From the NCBI GenBank assembly GCA_900540385.1, contig UQFY01000020.1:1-28066 (forward strand): 28,066 bases of DNA, read 5' to 3'. Shown piece by piece: positions 16,901 through 25,103 of the stretch. The stretch is from an uncultured Mollicutes bacterium (GTDB lineage: Bacteria; Bacillota_I; Bacilli_A; RFN20; CAG-826). Each line of letters begins with the position of its first letter. Position 1 is the stretch's first letter. Below the pieces are notes generated by a model. The model did not search any database. It had not been told where the DNA came from and saw only the letters and a program-made list of their open reading frames with translations. The translations under genes were made by a program, and so were the position numbers.

Positions 16901-17017
16901 AATGCTAAAGAGTAAGGTAAGGGCAAAAGAAAGACTGCCAATGATGATATGGAGCTTCGTGTTTCTTGAAAACTTAGAAGAAAGAAGATCTTTTATTTTC
17001 TTATTATTCGTTTTCAT
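13976..17017 (-). CDS. Membrane protein with PAS-like domain and degenerate GGDEF and EAL domains
   Basis: A 1013-aa protein with two transmembrane helices (about 22-45 and 48-75), a GAF-like middle (about 320-480), and a PAS-like segment (about 490-580) containing CYISLMGLDAPCIDCPLRKG. A GGDEF-fold region (about 618-745) and an EAL-fold region (about 755-1010) follow. The GGDEF signature is replaced by SSNSF (664-668), and the EAL position reads FTLGL (about 792-796). The IELTE and DDFG motifs are also lost (IAVDS, HSFDP). It is therefore unlikely to make or hydrolyse c-di-GMP; comparable proteins such as LapD act as c-di-GMP receptors. ACGGAGGAG precedes the ATG and the start overlaps the upstream gene by 14 bp. 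It is last in the operon. Domain calls are good; a receptor role is inferred. Confidence 0.82.
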   Translation of the reverse strand: MKTNNKKIKDLLSSKFSRNTKLHIIIGSLSFALTLLFSILAFVYARLNMGLAIFFFVSAILFVLFSLALLAYLIFAGKKITDEIDDAAVSFREQFDALNTGRIRLRNKEFNYKALSDLQRLVNSMVAKSSELRRKESEKKFTEETFCSYEEFPSDLHDCISSSSSFMSALLAIKAEGGNPIPEDVDEALLRQIRLIFSPILICKKESGLYLAYVENIGTEKVFSTLCEQFIRSFNVTQIEKGSGIVLFYSSTLSASIFPSISEMKLISLTENSLKKAEPLIINKGDTSLPIPSAGMSDNPKRAVLLNANETFFKRFFSAEDEGSKLDVLAQAISYYCSAMEFSTGGVLLYNSCSDFYSLLIEKKTNPNDNIGMSLFADSQKIKGDYINPIFDFVGENGFFFVNDSSLLPYQISERMQSIGAKTVVFYPMTFSGKKKALAYLVSSSKKTGQDIMERECVDSFFCLVTSMVVVVDRERETAHKENVLNSLMDRENNIVYAIDSDSYRLLDFSNTALKSFPNIKRGELCYISLMGLDAPCIDCPLRKGTLKRSIPAIGPNEQTMTLLTSKKSKTGNTATILIENEQRFASYSSNLMDKTLNVLNVKALSNELNREIRSRGHGIVLSFRIENLAELKTRYKDESDSILQNIVTTIQEEGYGNLLYRYSSNSFSFLLKSVNKMGLIAFAEEIASLLPSPIQINGDSTSLRVAYSAIAYPNEASTNFEMISLIESELERSYKFGPGYLCEVGRNRLRKADRKEYILQLLQDSLSRNQVGTRLSSIVDTVTHKTNGIEFTLGLKGLSNEAIRKKEFLPVAIKNNILTDLDLKALSKVCDFYKNYMDSTLKPNGIKHLSLTMSVTSVLNPAFLQAIQKISASEIMPKNFLVIAVDSKQIIGNEEELKKVIAAAKAFGVFFSVHSFDPNIDSSEKIKGLGFTYVRITRQILESAMASQSANASFIRMAADFDEKGLIAVVNHVTNQEQAQFCLDLAMPYYVDGDKGSLLTEEEFITYLNFKK

Positions 17018-17768
17018 CTTTCGTCTCCTCCGTGAAATTAAGGTCGGAACGGTAATTCAAAATTAATTTGATAAGTACACGCCCAATAATAGGAGTAACT
17101 TCCAAGGATTTTCTCTTACAATTCAATAAATGCTCTGGGTTATCTAATTCCAGTGAGACTGCACGGATCGTAAGCAAAGATCTCTTACGTTCATAACAAA
17201 CAAGCGCAATGCCTCCGCTGGATGTATCGTAAGCACGAATCATATTCTTCGCATAGGCATAGTGGTTCTCTTTAATCTCATCGAAAGTCTTCGAATCAGT
17301 ATGGATCGCTTCGCCAGAAAGGAGATACCCTTTTTCGGCAAAAGCGCCTCCTCCAACTTCAAAACTAGCGGATTCCGCTTGAACACTTAACGAGTTTTCA
17401 AAGATAAAGAATTCAGGCATACCAGGGATTTGACCATATGCCGTATTCAACATGGGGTTATAACGAACTCCGTCGATATAATAACGATCGGCGATAAAGA
17501 TATCCCCTTGATGAAGGTTCTTGTCCAAAGAAATAACCGAACCCGTATTGATGAAGAGATATGGATCGTATTTATCAATCAACATATTCGTGACCAATGC
17601 GGTTCGAATATTTCCGTATCCTGTTGCAGCAATCACGATTTCATCCATGCCAAAATTTCCTTTATGGACTTTTACGCCGAAAGGGAGCTCATCAATGGTT
17701 TCACCATTGGTAAAACGGGAGCAGTAGTAGAGGATATCGTCTTCAGTTTGACCTAAAATGGCAATCAT
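17004..17768 (-). CDS. MTA/SAH nucleosidase-fold protein with altered active site
   Basis: A 254-aa protein that follows the layout of the Pfs/MTAN nucleosidase (PNP_UDP_1 fold): MIAILGQTEDD at the N-terminus, FINTGS (72-77), GDIFIAD (88-94), YGQIPGMPEFF (111-121), LLSGEAI (149-155) and IRAVS (201-205). The family's catalytic Glu in MEATA is replaced by YDTSSGG (180-186), and the Asp of RAISD reads RAVSL. Hydrolysis of methylthioadenosine or S-adenosylhomocysteine is therefore doubtful, and a nucleotide- or nucleoside-sensing role is possible. It overlaps the EAL gene by 4 bp (ATGA) and the next gene by 14 bp, so it is firmly in the operon. AAGGAGG precedes the start. Fold call moderate; function unknown. 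Confidence 0.7.
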   Translation of the reverse strand: MIAILGQTEDDILYYCSRFTNGETIDELPFGVKVHKGNFGMDEIVIAATGYGNIRTALVTNMLIDKYDPYLFINTGSVISLDKNLHQGDIFIADRYYIDGVRYNPMLNTAYGQIPGMPEFFIFENSLSVQAESASFEVGGGAFAEKGYLLSGEAIHTDSKTFDEIKENHYAYAKNMIRAYDTSSGGIALVCYERKRSLLTIRAVSLELDNPEHLLNCKRKSLEVTPIIGRVLIKLILNYRSDLNFTEETKDENE

Positions 17769-19363
17769 TTTCTTTCTCCTCCTTTTTTGGCACGTCTATT
17801 TGCCTTCTTTGTTTCTTTTTCTTTGGCTTCTTCAAACTTGTTATGATCCAAAAGAGCTTCAAATTCGCTAACTTCCAAAGGTTTTGCGAAATAATAACCC
17901 TGAATTGCGTCCAAATCGTGTTTCTTTAAAATGCTGACCTGAGTTGGGTTTTCCACACCTTCTGCGATAACAAACATCTTTAAGCCATGAACTAAGGAAA
18001 TAATGGAAGAGACTAATGTCTCAGATGTCTTATCTACTTCAACGTCATCAATAAAGGATTTATCCAATTTCAAAACATCGAAATTGATGTTCTTAATAGC
18101 GGATAAAGAAGAATAACCAATACCGAAGTCATCGATGGAGGTGCTAAAACCGAGCGCTTTAATTTTACGAATGACAAAACTAATAAACGATGTATCTTGC
18201 GCAGCCAAAGATTCCGTTAACTCAATTTCAATAGATTTTGGATCCACGTTGTATTTTTGAATGGTTTCAGCAAAGAATTTAATTAATCCTGGATCATAGA
18301 TCGTACGACGGGAAAGGTTAACAGAAACAACAAGGGGTCTCCTCTTTTCCTTTTTCCAACGTGCTAAATCAGCACATACCGCTTCAAAAACATAATGGTC
18401 GATGTTAACGATTTTGCCTGAAGCTTCTGCATAAGGAATAAAGGAAGATGGTGGAAGATATCCTCTTCTTGGATGTCTCCAACGGATTAAGGCTTCCGCC
18501 CCATAATAACGGTTCTCACGTAAGCTCCATTTCGCCTGATAATAAATAAGGAATTGTTTCTTTTCCAAAGCCTGATCGATTTCCAAAGATTTCTCTTTTT
18601 CAAAATCTTTGGTATCTAACATGTGTGGATTAAACAATTTGATATCGCCAGAAAGACGCATACCTGCATCGTAGCTTGCTGCCGTATTCGCAAAATCGAT
18701 AGCCTCATATACGCTTTGACCGTTTTTGATAATATTCGCGCCAATCATAGCAAAAACCATTGGTAAAGAAGGTCTTCTTGCAATCTCCGCATTCACGTTT
18801 TCAATAATGTTTTGTAGAACATGGTAAAAAGTCTCTTCATTTTCCACTTGGGCATAGAAAAGGAAACGGTTCTCACGATTAATACCGTATCGCCAATTCT
18901 CTTTTCCTTCTATTTCTTTCTTAATAGAGGAAAGGACAATCATATTCAAGACATAGATATCCGTTTGACGGAAGGTTGTAATCGGCTGGTTATTAAAGCC
19001 ATGGATATAAATGGTAGCGTTCATCTCTAACCTTCCATCGTCGGCTTTATTCATAAGAGCGGCCATCTTTCTTTCGAAGGTTTCGTTATCCCAAATCTTC
19101 ACATCTTCAACAAAAAGAGTTTTAATCCAAACTTGGCAACGTAAAAGAGATTCTCTTTCGGCGAATAAACGGAAAACGACCACCAAAACAACGATCGTAA
19201 ACAAATAGCAAATCAAGATAAGGACGATATACCCTGTTTCCGTCAAAATATCTCTATTGGAAATAACACCTGCAGAGCAAAGGATGATGCCAGAAACAAA
19301 GAAGGCTAGAAAAACAAAACAAACAAGAATCCAGTTACGTAAGAGATTAATTCTTTTGCTCAT
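17765..19363 (-). CDS. Membrane EAL-domain cyclic-di-GMP phosphodiesterase
   Basis: A 532-aa protein. Two transmembrane helices (about 9-31 and 43-66) precede a degenerate GGDEF-like region (about 90-240; GINRENRF in place of the signature) and a complete EAL domain (about 262-510). The EAL motifs are intact: EALIRW (290-295), VNLSRR with Asn349, ELTES with Glu381, DDFGIGYSS (411-419), KLDKSFI with Lys435, EGVEN and QGYYFAKPL. It should hydrolyse c-di-GMP to pGpG at the membrane, perhaps gated by the degenerate GGDEF. It overlaps the SipW gene by 4 bp, and AAGGAGG precedes the ATG. Since the operon sits behind a c-di-GMP riboswitch, it could provide feedback on the signal that controls it. 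Confidence 0.93.
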   Translation of the reverse strand: MSKRINLLRNWILVCFVFLAFFVSGIILCSAGVISNRDILTETGYIVLILICYLFTIVVLVVVFRLFAERESLLRCQVWIKTLFVEDVKIWDNETFERKMAALMNKADDGRLEMNATIYIHGFNNQPITTFRQTDIYVLNMIVLSSIKKEIEGKENWRYGINRENRFLFYAQVENEETFYHVLQNIIENVNAEIARRPSLPMVFAMIGANIIKNGQSVYEAIDFANTAASYDAGMRLSGDIKLFNPHMLDTKDFEKEKSLEIDQALEKKQFLIYYQAKWSLRENRYYGAEALIRWRHPRRGYLPPSSFIPYAEASGKIVNIDHYVFEAVCADLARWKKEKRRPLVVSVNLSRRTIYDPGLIKFFAETIQKYNVDPKSIEIELTESLAAQDTSFISFVIRKIKALGFSTSIDDFGIGYSSLSAIKNINFDVLKLDKSFIDDVEVDKTSETLVSSIISLVHGLKMFVIAEGVENPTQVSILKKHDLDAIQGYYFAKPLEVSEFEALLDHNKFEEAKEKETKKANRRAKKGGERK

Positions 19364-20172
19364 TTCTGTTTCCTCCTTGCTTTCTTTTCTTCTTTTTCCA
19401 ATTCCTTTCGAAGTTTTTTCTTTTCGATTTCCTTAGTTCTCTCCATTTCGTTACGAAGTTCTCTTTTTAGATTATATTTTTCCTCAAACAAAAGCATAGC
19501 TTTTTCATCGTTTCGGTCAATGCCTGCTTCATCCATAGCCTTAAACAGCTCTTCTTCGTAGGCCTTCTTTTCTTTTTTATATTTTAGGATACTCTCAGCA
19601 ACACTAATACCCACCATAGCAAATAACGGGATGATGATAAGAACAGGGACAAGCCAGGCAGATTTACCTGCTGCACCTGCTGCTTGAGGAGAAACATAAG
19701 TTAAAAATGTACCAAACGCATCAGAATGGGAAACGACGGTGCCAATATAGTAAGCTTGAGGAACGCTTTCCCAAGGAGAGGAAGGGCAACCTTCAGCAGG
19801 GCAAGACCAGGCATGAAGATTATCCCCACGCGTATAGAAAACAAGCCCGTCTTTATCAGAGCCAATTTCGACAACTCTATGCGTATCTGGAGCGTTTAGC
19901 TTTGGATAATAGAAAGTAATCACATCACCCACTTTAACATTCTTTGGATCGTCTTTCTTAATAATCACGCCAGTGCCTTGATTCAATGAATCCGCATTAT
20001 CCCCTTCCATAGAATCCGTGGCTACATAAAGAAAGGAGGCCCCAAAAACGGATGGGACTCCATAATTCTTTGGATTAGATTGGCTCACAAGCATGGAAAC
20101 TTGAACAAAAACCATGAACGCAAGCAATACGCCAAGAACAACATCCACAATTCTTGAAATGAGCTTTTTCAT
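19360..20172 (-). CDS. sipW: SipW-like signal peptidase I (ER/archaeal type)
   Basis: A membrane serine protease that cleaves signal peptides of TasA-like substrates. It has 270 aa, with an N-terminal helix (about 8-30), the catalytic Ser54 in ATDSMEGD and His98 in DTHRVV. His in place of Lys marks the ER/SipW type (S26B). RGDN with Asp117 and a second helix (about 170-193) follow. A CPAEGC pair (124-129) and a long charged Lys/Glu-rich cytoplasmic tail (about 198-270) are unusual additions to SipW. AAAGGA precedes the start, and the gene overlaps both neighbours by 1-4 bp. Its probable substrates are the five (A/S)WF-signal proteins in this window. The family is firm; the substrate assignment is by linkage. 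Confidence 0.93.
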   Translation of the reverse strand: MKKLISRIVDVVLGVLLAFMVFVQVSMLVSQSNPKNYGVPSVFGASFLYVATDSMEGDNADSLNQGTGVIIKKDDPKNVKVGDVITFYYPKLNAPDTHRVVEIGSDKDGLVFYTRGDNLHAWSCPAEGCPSSPWESVPQAYYIGTVVSHSDAFGTFLTYVSPQAAGAAGKSAWLVPVLIIIPLFAMVGISVAESILKYKKEKKAYEEELFKAMDEAGIDRNDEKAMLLFEEKYNLKRELRNEMERTKEIEKKKLRKELEKEEKKARRKQK

Positions 20173-22352
20173 TATTTAAGTTTTCCTTTCAAGACGACTT
20201 TCTTCGCTTTTGGACTCTTTCTTGTCTTAATGAAGACGTAATTCTTTTCCATCCTAAAAGTAGGGACGTTCTTTACGAACTTTTCTTTTGCCTTCGTAGA
20301 ATTCTTTTCCGTCTTTGTTTCAGCTAAAGAAGTAGCAGGGGTCTCCTCTTTTTCTGGAAGAGGCTCAACTGGAGCATTTTCAATAGGCTTTTCCTCTATT
20401 GGGGATTCAGGGGTTTCTTCTAAAACGACAGGGGTTGGCTCTTTTATCTCTTCTTGAGGGATATCCACGACAGGTTTCGTTTCATCTAAGAGAGGAAGAT
20501 TTACTTCTTCAGGTTTAATTTCTTTTTTCTTTCTTGGAGAAGGTTTCTTTCTAGCTTTTTTCTCTTTAACTAATGGAAGAGGTTCTGTTTCAGTTGGAAT
20601 TTCTTCTACATGTGGAACTTCCTCAAGAGGAGTTTCTTCTACTGGCTTAGAAGGTTCAATCACTTCGTTAGTTGTTTCTTCTTTTTGAGGCTCAATAGGA
20701 GTTTCATCTACTACAGGGGTCTCCTCTTTTTCTGGAAGAACTTCAGTTAAAGGGTTTTCAACCGGTTTATTTTCTTCTACAGGTTCTGTTTGAGGAAGGT
20801 TCTCTTTTTGCTCTTCTTCAGGAAGAGAAACAGGGGTTTCCTCAATTCTCTTTTCTTCTGGCTTGGTTTCCTCAATAGGCTTATTTTCTTCGATTGGTAA
20901 AACTTCCTCTATTGGTTTCTCTTCTAGAGGTTCCAATTTGGCTTTCTTGTCGTTTTTAGCCTGACGAGCAACCATACGACGTGTTTTTTCTAGTTCTTTT
21001 TGCTCTTTTAAGAGGGCTTTCTTTTCTTCGGCCTTGCGTTTTCTTTCTTCAAGGACTTTCTGTTTAGCAAGTTCTTTTTCTTTTGCTTTTTCAGCTTTGA
21101 TACGGGCTTTTTCTTCCGCTTCAAGCTTCTTTTGACGTTCAACTGCCTCTTTAGCAATATCTATGTTCTTTTGTTTTTCTATATCTTCATCAACTAAGGT
21201 CTTCTTGTATCTTTCTTCACGAAGATTTTCTTCTAAGGCAAGACGTTGCTCTTTTGCTTCCTCAGGAGTTAAAGCCATAGGGGAGTAACGTTTCTTTTTA
21301 TAGGAAGGGAATTGATCATAAAGGAATTTCCCATCGTAATAAGTCTCATCTTCTAAGTTGAAAACAACCTTTGGATTCACAACACGGTCTTTGCTCTTCT
21401 TAGGATTTATGACTTTGTTTTTCACACGGTTGCTACGAAGAGTAAGGATATCCGCCATAACCAAGGCTAAAATCTCTTCAAAATAAGGCTGAGAGAAATC
21501 TTGTTCTGTTTCTTGCACGTTATAGGAAACGCCTAATTCCGTATAGGCATCCACGAATTTCCATAATTCATAGGCTGCATGATAATGAGGGTTTTTCACG
21601 ATGAGGTTGGTCATATGAATTGGGTTTGCAACATCCTTTGCACCCTGCATCTCCGCCATAAAAGGGGAACGCATATAGTAAGCGCAACGTTCTCTTAAAG
21701 AGGCAAGACGTTGTAAGACGTCCTCATTCTTTTCTTTATTTCCACCATCTTTTGATGGGGTAGACACTTTGATTCTTGAATCGATTTCGTATTTTGCTCC
21801 ATCAATATCGGAAACGCTTTTAATAAGCAAAAGATCAGAGTCTAACGTTTCCCCATGGTCTTTAATGAAATTAAAACGTTTCTCAATGAAGAGGGAACAT
21901 TTCTTAATCAAGGTCATAACAAATCTGTTTTCATAGATTTGCATATCGATTTCTGCGTGGATGGTAAGAATCTTTTCTGGTGTGACATTCCCTTTTTCAT
22001 CTACAGAATGCACAAATTGGGTATGGCTAGCAAGGTGAGTGATGGATTGAGCGTTAATTTTCTTTGCTAAACCCGCTTCAACGAGTTCTGGAGACTCTTT
22101 AATAAAGGTACGTGGGTTAGCGATAATTTGGTCGATAGCGTTAAAGCCTTTTTCTAATTCATCAACAAATTTTCCATCAAACTTCTTGCTTTCAAGACGT
22201 TCTGTTTGGCGTACATAGTTCTTCCCTTGTTCTCTAACTTGCAAAAGCAAAGACTGAAAAGAAGACGAAGAAGAAACAAGATTCTTGATTCGCGAAAGGT
22301 ATGCTTTCTGAGCATGATTCAGTTTTTGCTTAGGGGAAGATTCTTTTGCCAT
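20172..22352 (-). CDS. DUF2357-like protein with coiled coil and Glu/Pro-rich tail
   Basis: A 726-aa soluble protein. The N-terminal part (about 1-330) contains MQIYENRFVMTLIKK (137-151), resembling the YENRFV signature of DUF2357 proteins, which are commonly encoded next to McrB-like ATPases, as here. Residues about 360-475 are a highly charged helix, probably a coiled coil. About 476-690 form a low-complexity Glu/Pro/Val tail of EEKP/IEE/PVEE units, and the C-terminus is basic (KNVPTFRMEKNYVFIKTRKSPK). No catalytic residues are evident. No ribosome site is visible and the gap to the ATPase gene is 11 bp, so coupled translation is likely. It may be the adaptor or partner of the ATPase; function unknown. 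Confidence 0.72.
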   Translation of the reverse strand: MAKESSPKQKLNHAQKAYLSRIKNLVSSSSSFQSLLLQVREQGKNYVRQTERLESKKFDGKFVDELEKGFNAIDQIIANPRTFIKESPELVEAGLAKKINAQSITHLASHTQFVHSVDEKGNVTPEKILTIHAEIDMQIYENRFVMTLIKKCSLFIEKRFNFIKDHGETLDSDLLLIKSVSDIDGAKYEIDSRIKVSTPSKDGGNKEKNEDVLQRLASLRERCAYYMRSPFMAEMQGAKDVANPIHMTNLIVKNPHYHAAYELWKFVDAYTELGVSYNVQETEQDFSQPYFEEILALVMADILTLRSNRVKNKVINPKKSKDRVVNPKVVFNLEDETYYDGKFLYDQFPSYKKKRYSPMALTPEEAKEQRLALEENLREERYKKTLVDEDIEKQKNIDIAKEAVERQKKLEAEEKARIKAEKAKEKELAKQKVLEERKRKAEEKKALLKEQKELEKTRRMVARQAKNDKKAKLEPLEEKPIEEVLPIEENKPIEETKPEEKRIEETPVSLPEEEQKENLPQTEPVEENKPVENPLTEVLPEKEETPVVDETPIEPQKEETTNEVIEPSKPVEETPLEEVPHVEEIPTETEPLPLVKEKKARKKPSPRKKKEIKPEEVNLPLLDETKPVVDIPQEEIKEPTPVVLEETPESPIEEKPIENAPVEPLPEKEETPATSLAETKTEKNSTKAKEKFVKNVPTFRMEKNYVFIKTRKSPKAKKVVLKGKLK
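20336..20739 (-). repeat. 26-bp direct repeat within the Glu/Pro-rich tail
   Basis: The same 26 bases (CAGGGGTCTCCTC...GGAAGA on the plus strand) occur at 20336-20361 and 20714-20739. They encode LPEKEETP both times. The copies are 378 bp apart (126 codons), so recombination between them would keep the frame and change tail length. Confidence 0.85.
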
Positions 22353-22363
22353 ATACGTTTAGA

Positions 22364-23935
22364 TTAGGAATTCATTTTGATTAATAATTTGATCTTATTC
22401 TTGGATAACTTAAATTCGCCTTTGCCAAAGAGTTTGGTAAGTTGGGAATCAAGTTTGATTAATTCGTCACGAAGGAAGGCGACATTAAGGACTTCGAATT
22501 TCTTCAAAATCTTTGATTCGAAGACATAGTCGACAGCGCCAAGCTCTGTTCCGCCACAAGCAACATAGCAAGGAACAAATTCCGTGAGTTGTTTCATAAT
22601 ACGGTTACCGAAAGCAAGACGGAAATGTTCAATGACATAAGCGTCAAGTTCTTGGAACTTCTCAAGGGATTTAGAGGATAATGGGTAGTCTTGTTTTGCA
22701 TTATCGAAGAGACTCTTCAAATAAGAATATGGAAGTGGAAGGGCTTCGGTGAAAGGCGCTTTAAATTCCACGCCTTTGTTATCAAAGAAGAGAGACATAG
22801 CACGGTCATAAACCTTATCGGTAATAGTGAAAGTAGAGTCATCGTTATTCGCTGTACCAACAAACCAGATGTTTTGTGGAATAAGAAGTCTTCCATCGTT
22901 AACGTGTTTTGGATCGTCACTACGTGGAGCAGCGACTAAGGAGATATTCCATTCAGCCACGTTAGGCATTTCCATGATAGAAAGGAATTCTGCGAAATAA
23001 TATTCGATACGGGCCAAGTTCATTTCATCGAGAACAACCAAATTGATATCATCGCGGTAGGTTGCTTCATAGATAGCACGTAAGAATTCCGTTTCGGTGA
23101 ATTTATGAGTGAAATCGTTATAGTAACCAAGTAATTCAGAACGATCTCTCCAAGAAGGTTGGACAGAGCAAATAGCAGCATTATGTTGGAAGAATCTTCC
23201 TAAAGCGTATGGCAAGGAAGTCTTACCTGTACCAGAAATACCTTCGAGAATGATGATTTTTCCTGTGCCCATGGCTGCAAAGAAAACACGAATGGTATCT
23301 AAGGTGTAATAAAGTCCCATTTGGGAACAAGCAAAATCTCTAAATCTTGCACAAATGCCAGCTAAATCAATATTCTGGGCATCTTCTGGCAAGGTGGTCT
23401 TGAATTCTTTGCCTGCATATTTTTGATCCACCAAAGTAAGACGAGGGAAACGAACATCGTTTTCGTCGGTTTCTTCCTCTTTGGTTTCTTCTTTCTTTTC
23501 TTCTGTTGGTTCAAGGACTTGATTACCTTCTCCTAGATCAGGAGAATTCACGCCAAGTGAACGTACTTGTAATCCTAAGACACGGTCTTTTTCTTTAATG
23601 GTTTGATAAAGTTCTAAATTCAAGCGTTCTACTTCTTGTTTTAAACGTTCTTCGGAAATACTGCTCTTACGGAATCTGACATATTTTCTAATGAGCCAGA
23701 AAATGAGGAAACAAATTCCACCGATAAGGGCAAGTAAGAGAATGGCAAAAAGAACGAAAAATATCCATCCGCCTACACCAAAGTTAGGAGAATAGTTAGC
23801 AAAAAGAGAGTTGTATTGGGCGAATTCATTTGGCACTGGTCCCCAAGGATCAGCCCATCTCATACGGAACCAAGTTCCTAAATTTTGGAAGAAGGCAACA
23901 ATCATTTCCTTCAAATATTCAAAATATGCAGCCAT
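22364..23935 (-). CDS. Membrane-tethered McrB-like AAA+ ATPase
   Basis: A 523-aa protein. An N-terminal transmembrane helix (about 55-83) and an acidic linker (about 140-160) lead into an AAA+ domain of the McrB/AAA_5 kind (about 195-480). Walker A is GISGTGKTS (232-240), Walker B is VVLDEMNLAR (300-309) followed by the McrB-like IEYYFAEFLSIME, sensor 1 is VGTANNDDST (359-368) and a candidate Arg finger is YDRAMS. No restriction endonuclease or methylase is nearby and there is a membrane anchor, so DNA restriction is unlikely. The neighbouring secretion genes suggest a remodelling or assembly ATPase. AAGGAGAG lies a few bases before the ATG. It works most plausibly with the DUF2357-like protein encoded next. 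Confidence 0.88.
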   Translation of the reverse strand: MAAYFEYLKEMIVAFFQNLGTWFRMRWADPWGPVPNEFAQYNSLFANYSPNFGVGGWIFFVLFAILLLALIGGICFLIFWLIRKYVRFRKSSISEERLKQEVERLNLELYQTIKEKDRVLGLQVRSLGVNSPDLGEGNQVLEPTEEKKEETKEEETDENDVRFPRLTLVDQKYAGKEFKTTLPEDAQNIDLAGICARFRDFACSQMGLYYTLDTIRVFFAAMGTGKIIILEGISGTGKTSLPYALGRFFQHNAAICSVQPSWRDRSELLGYYNDFTHKFTETEFLRAIYEATYRDDINLVVLDEMNLARIEYYFAEFLSIMEMPNVAEWNISLVAAPRSDDPKHVNDGRLLIPQNIWFVGTANNDDSTFTITDKVYDRAMSLFFDNKGVEFKAPFTEALPLPYSYLKSLFDNAKQDYPLSSKSLEKFQELDAYVIEHFRLAFGNRIMKQLTEFVPCYVACGGTELGAVDYVFESKILKKFEVLNVAFLRDELIKLDSQLTKLFGKGEFKLSKNKIKLLIKMNS

Positions 23936-23946
23936 ATATTCTCTCC

Positions 23947-25092
23947 TTAATCATTATTCTCTATAGGAGCCGCAAGACCACGGAAGGCAAGTCCTAAAGT
24001 GAAATTCCCATTGCCGATAGCCTCTGTAACGTCATAGTCCCATCCCTCAAGATATATCGTAACAACAACTCTTGTGGGTTCTTCTCTCTTTAAAAGAGCG
24101 ATTGGTCTCATGCTTTCCTTATCGAATTGTCCATCCTCTTTGGAAATAGACAGTTGTTCGAGCGTGTATGTTTTCTCTTTTTTGAAAGAGAGACCGTTTT
24201 CTTTGCTTTTTTCTAAATTGAAACGTTCTATCCCCGCTTTATGGATGGCATTGAAACAAGTAGCTTTTCCTTTTAAAGAAGAATCCTCTTCTACGGGAGA
24301 ATCATATACAAGAGTCGTATTGGCGTCATATTCGCCATAAACGATTTCTCTATTATTCTCATCATAGTCATAATAGCCATCTTTGGTTGTAGCATCCAAT
24401 ATCCCGCCAAATTGTGTTTGGGAAGAAGATAATGCGTTTGGCTCATAGATGCTAAAGCCATCTTTGGAAAAGAAAGAGACACGTGTCGCATTAACGACGT
24501 TGTCCAAGTCTTTTACATCGATTTTCTTATTATCTGGCGCTGTCAGATTATGAGCATCCGCATATTCTTGGTTTTTCTCATGAAGTGCTTTGATATAAGT
24601 TTCATCTCGATCAAGGAAGAGATACATATCCGTATTCCCTTTGAAAAAGAACTCAAATTGATAAAAACCTTGTTGTGCAGGATAAGAAGCGTGATAGTCT
24701 CCGCCACTCGTATAGGCTTGGCGAAGGATAGGGAAGTCTGTCTCGTAATTGGTATTGTCGTTTAACCATAAATCTTGATACATGCTAGACAAATCACTAA
24801 GAGGGGTGCCTGCTTTGTAGGCAGGGAAATATTCCTCAAGAATGGCGTCATTCAACGTATCATAATAATGAATCCCTCCATCGCGGTTTTTTAAGCCAAT
24901 CTCTAAAGAATGGCTTTCTTTAATGGCGAAATCCATGAATGAAACCTTTCCTGCTTGAGAAAGGGCAAACCACGCATACGTGCTTGTGACAGACGCACCA
25001 AGCGTAAGAGAAAATGCCAAAATTCCAACCAAAAGAAGATTTCGGTTGGAGATCGCATAATTTTTTCGATAATGTGGTTTAAAAGGTTTCAT
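23947..25092 (-). CDS. TasA-like secreted or membrane-anchored protein with AWF signal
   Basis: A 381-aa protein. A basic N-terminus (KPFKPHYRKNYA) precedes a hydrophobic helix (about 17-38) and TSTYAWFALSQ, the SipW-type hallmark. The mature region is acidic and Tyr/Asn/Asp-rich, and its C-terminal strand signature VVVTIYLEGWD is followed by FTLGLAF, a pattern shared with two other small secreted proteins here. The frame runs up to an ATG at 25167, but that extension lies inside the upstream gene; the ATG at 25090-25092 starts 11 bp after the upstream stop and gives a normal signal peptide. No good ribosome site precedes it, so coupling is likely. Possibly a structural subunit or a tip/anchor protein of the fibre. 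Confidence 0.75.
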   Translation of the reverse strand: MKPFKPHYRKNYAISNRNLLLVGILAFSLTLGASVTSTYAWFALSQAGKVSFMDFAIKESHSLEIGLKNRDGGIHYYDTLNDAILEEYFPAYKAGTPLSDLSSMYQDLWLNDNTNYETDFPILRQAYTSGGDYHASYPAQQGFYQFEFFFKGNTDMYLFLDRDETYIKALHEKNQEYADAHNLTAPDNKKIDVKDLDNVVNATRVSFFSKDGFSIYEPNALSSSQTQFGGILDATTKDGYYDYDENNREIVYGEYDANTTLVYDSPVEEDSSLKGKATCFNAIHKAGIERFNLEKSKENGLSFKKEKTYTLEQLSISKEDGQFDKESMRPIALLKREEPTRVVVTIYLEGWDYDVTEAIGNGNFTLGLAFRGLAAPIENND

Positions 25093-25103
25093 TCTAGGAG
25101 ATG

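Noticed and set aside
22364..23935. McrBC-type restriction system
   Set aside because: The ATPase has an N-terminal membrane helix, no McrC nuclease or methylase is nearby, and the operon is about secretion and c-di-GMP.
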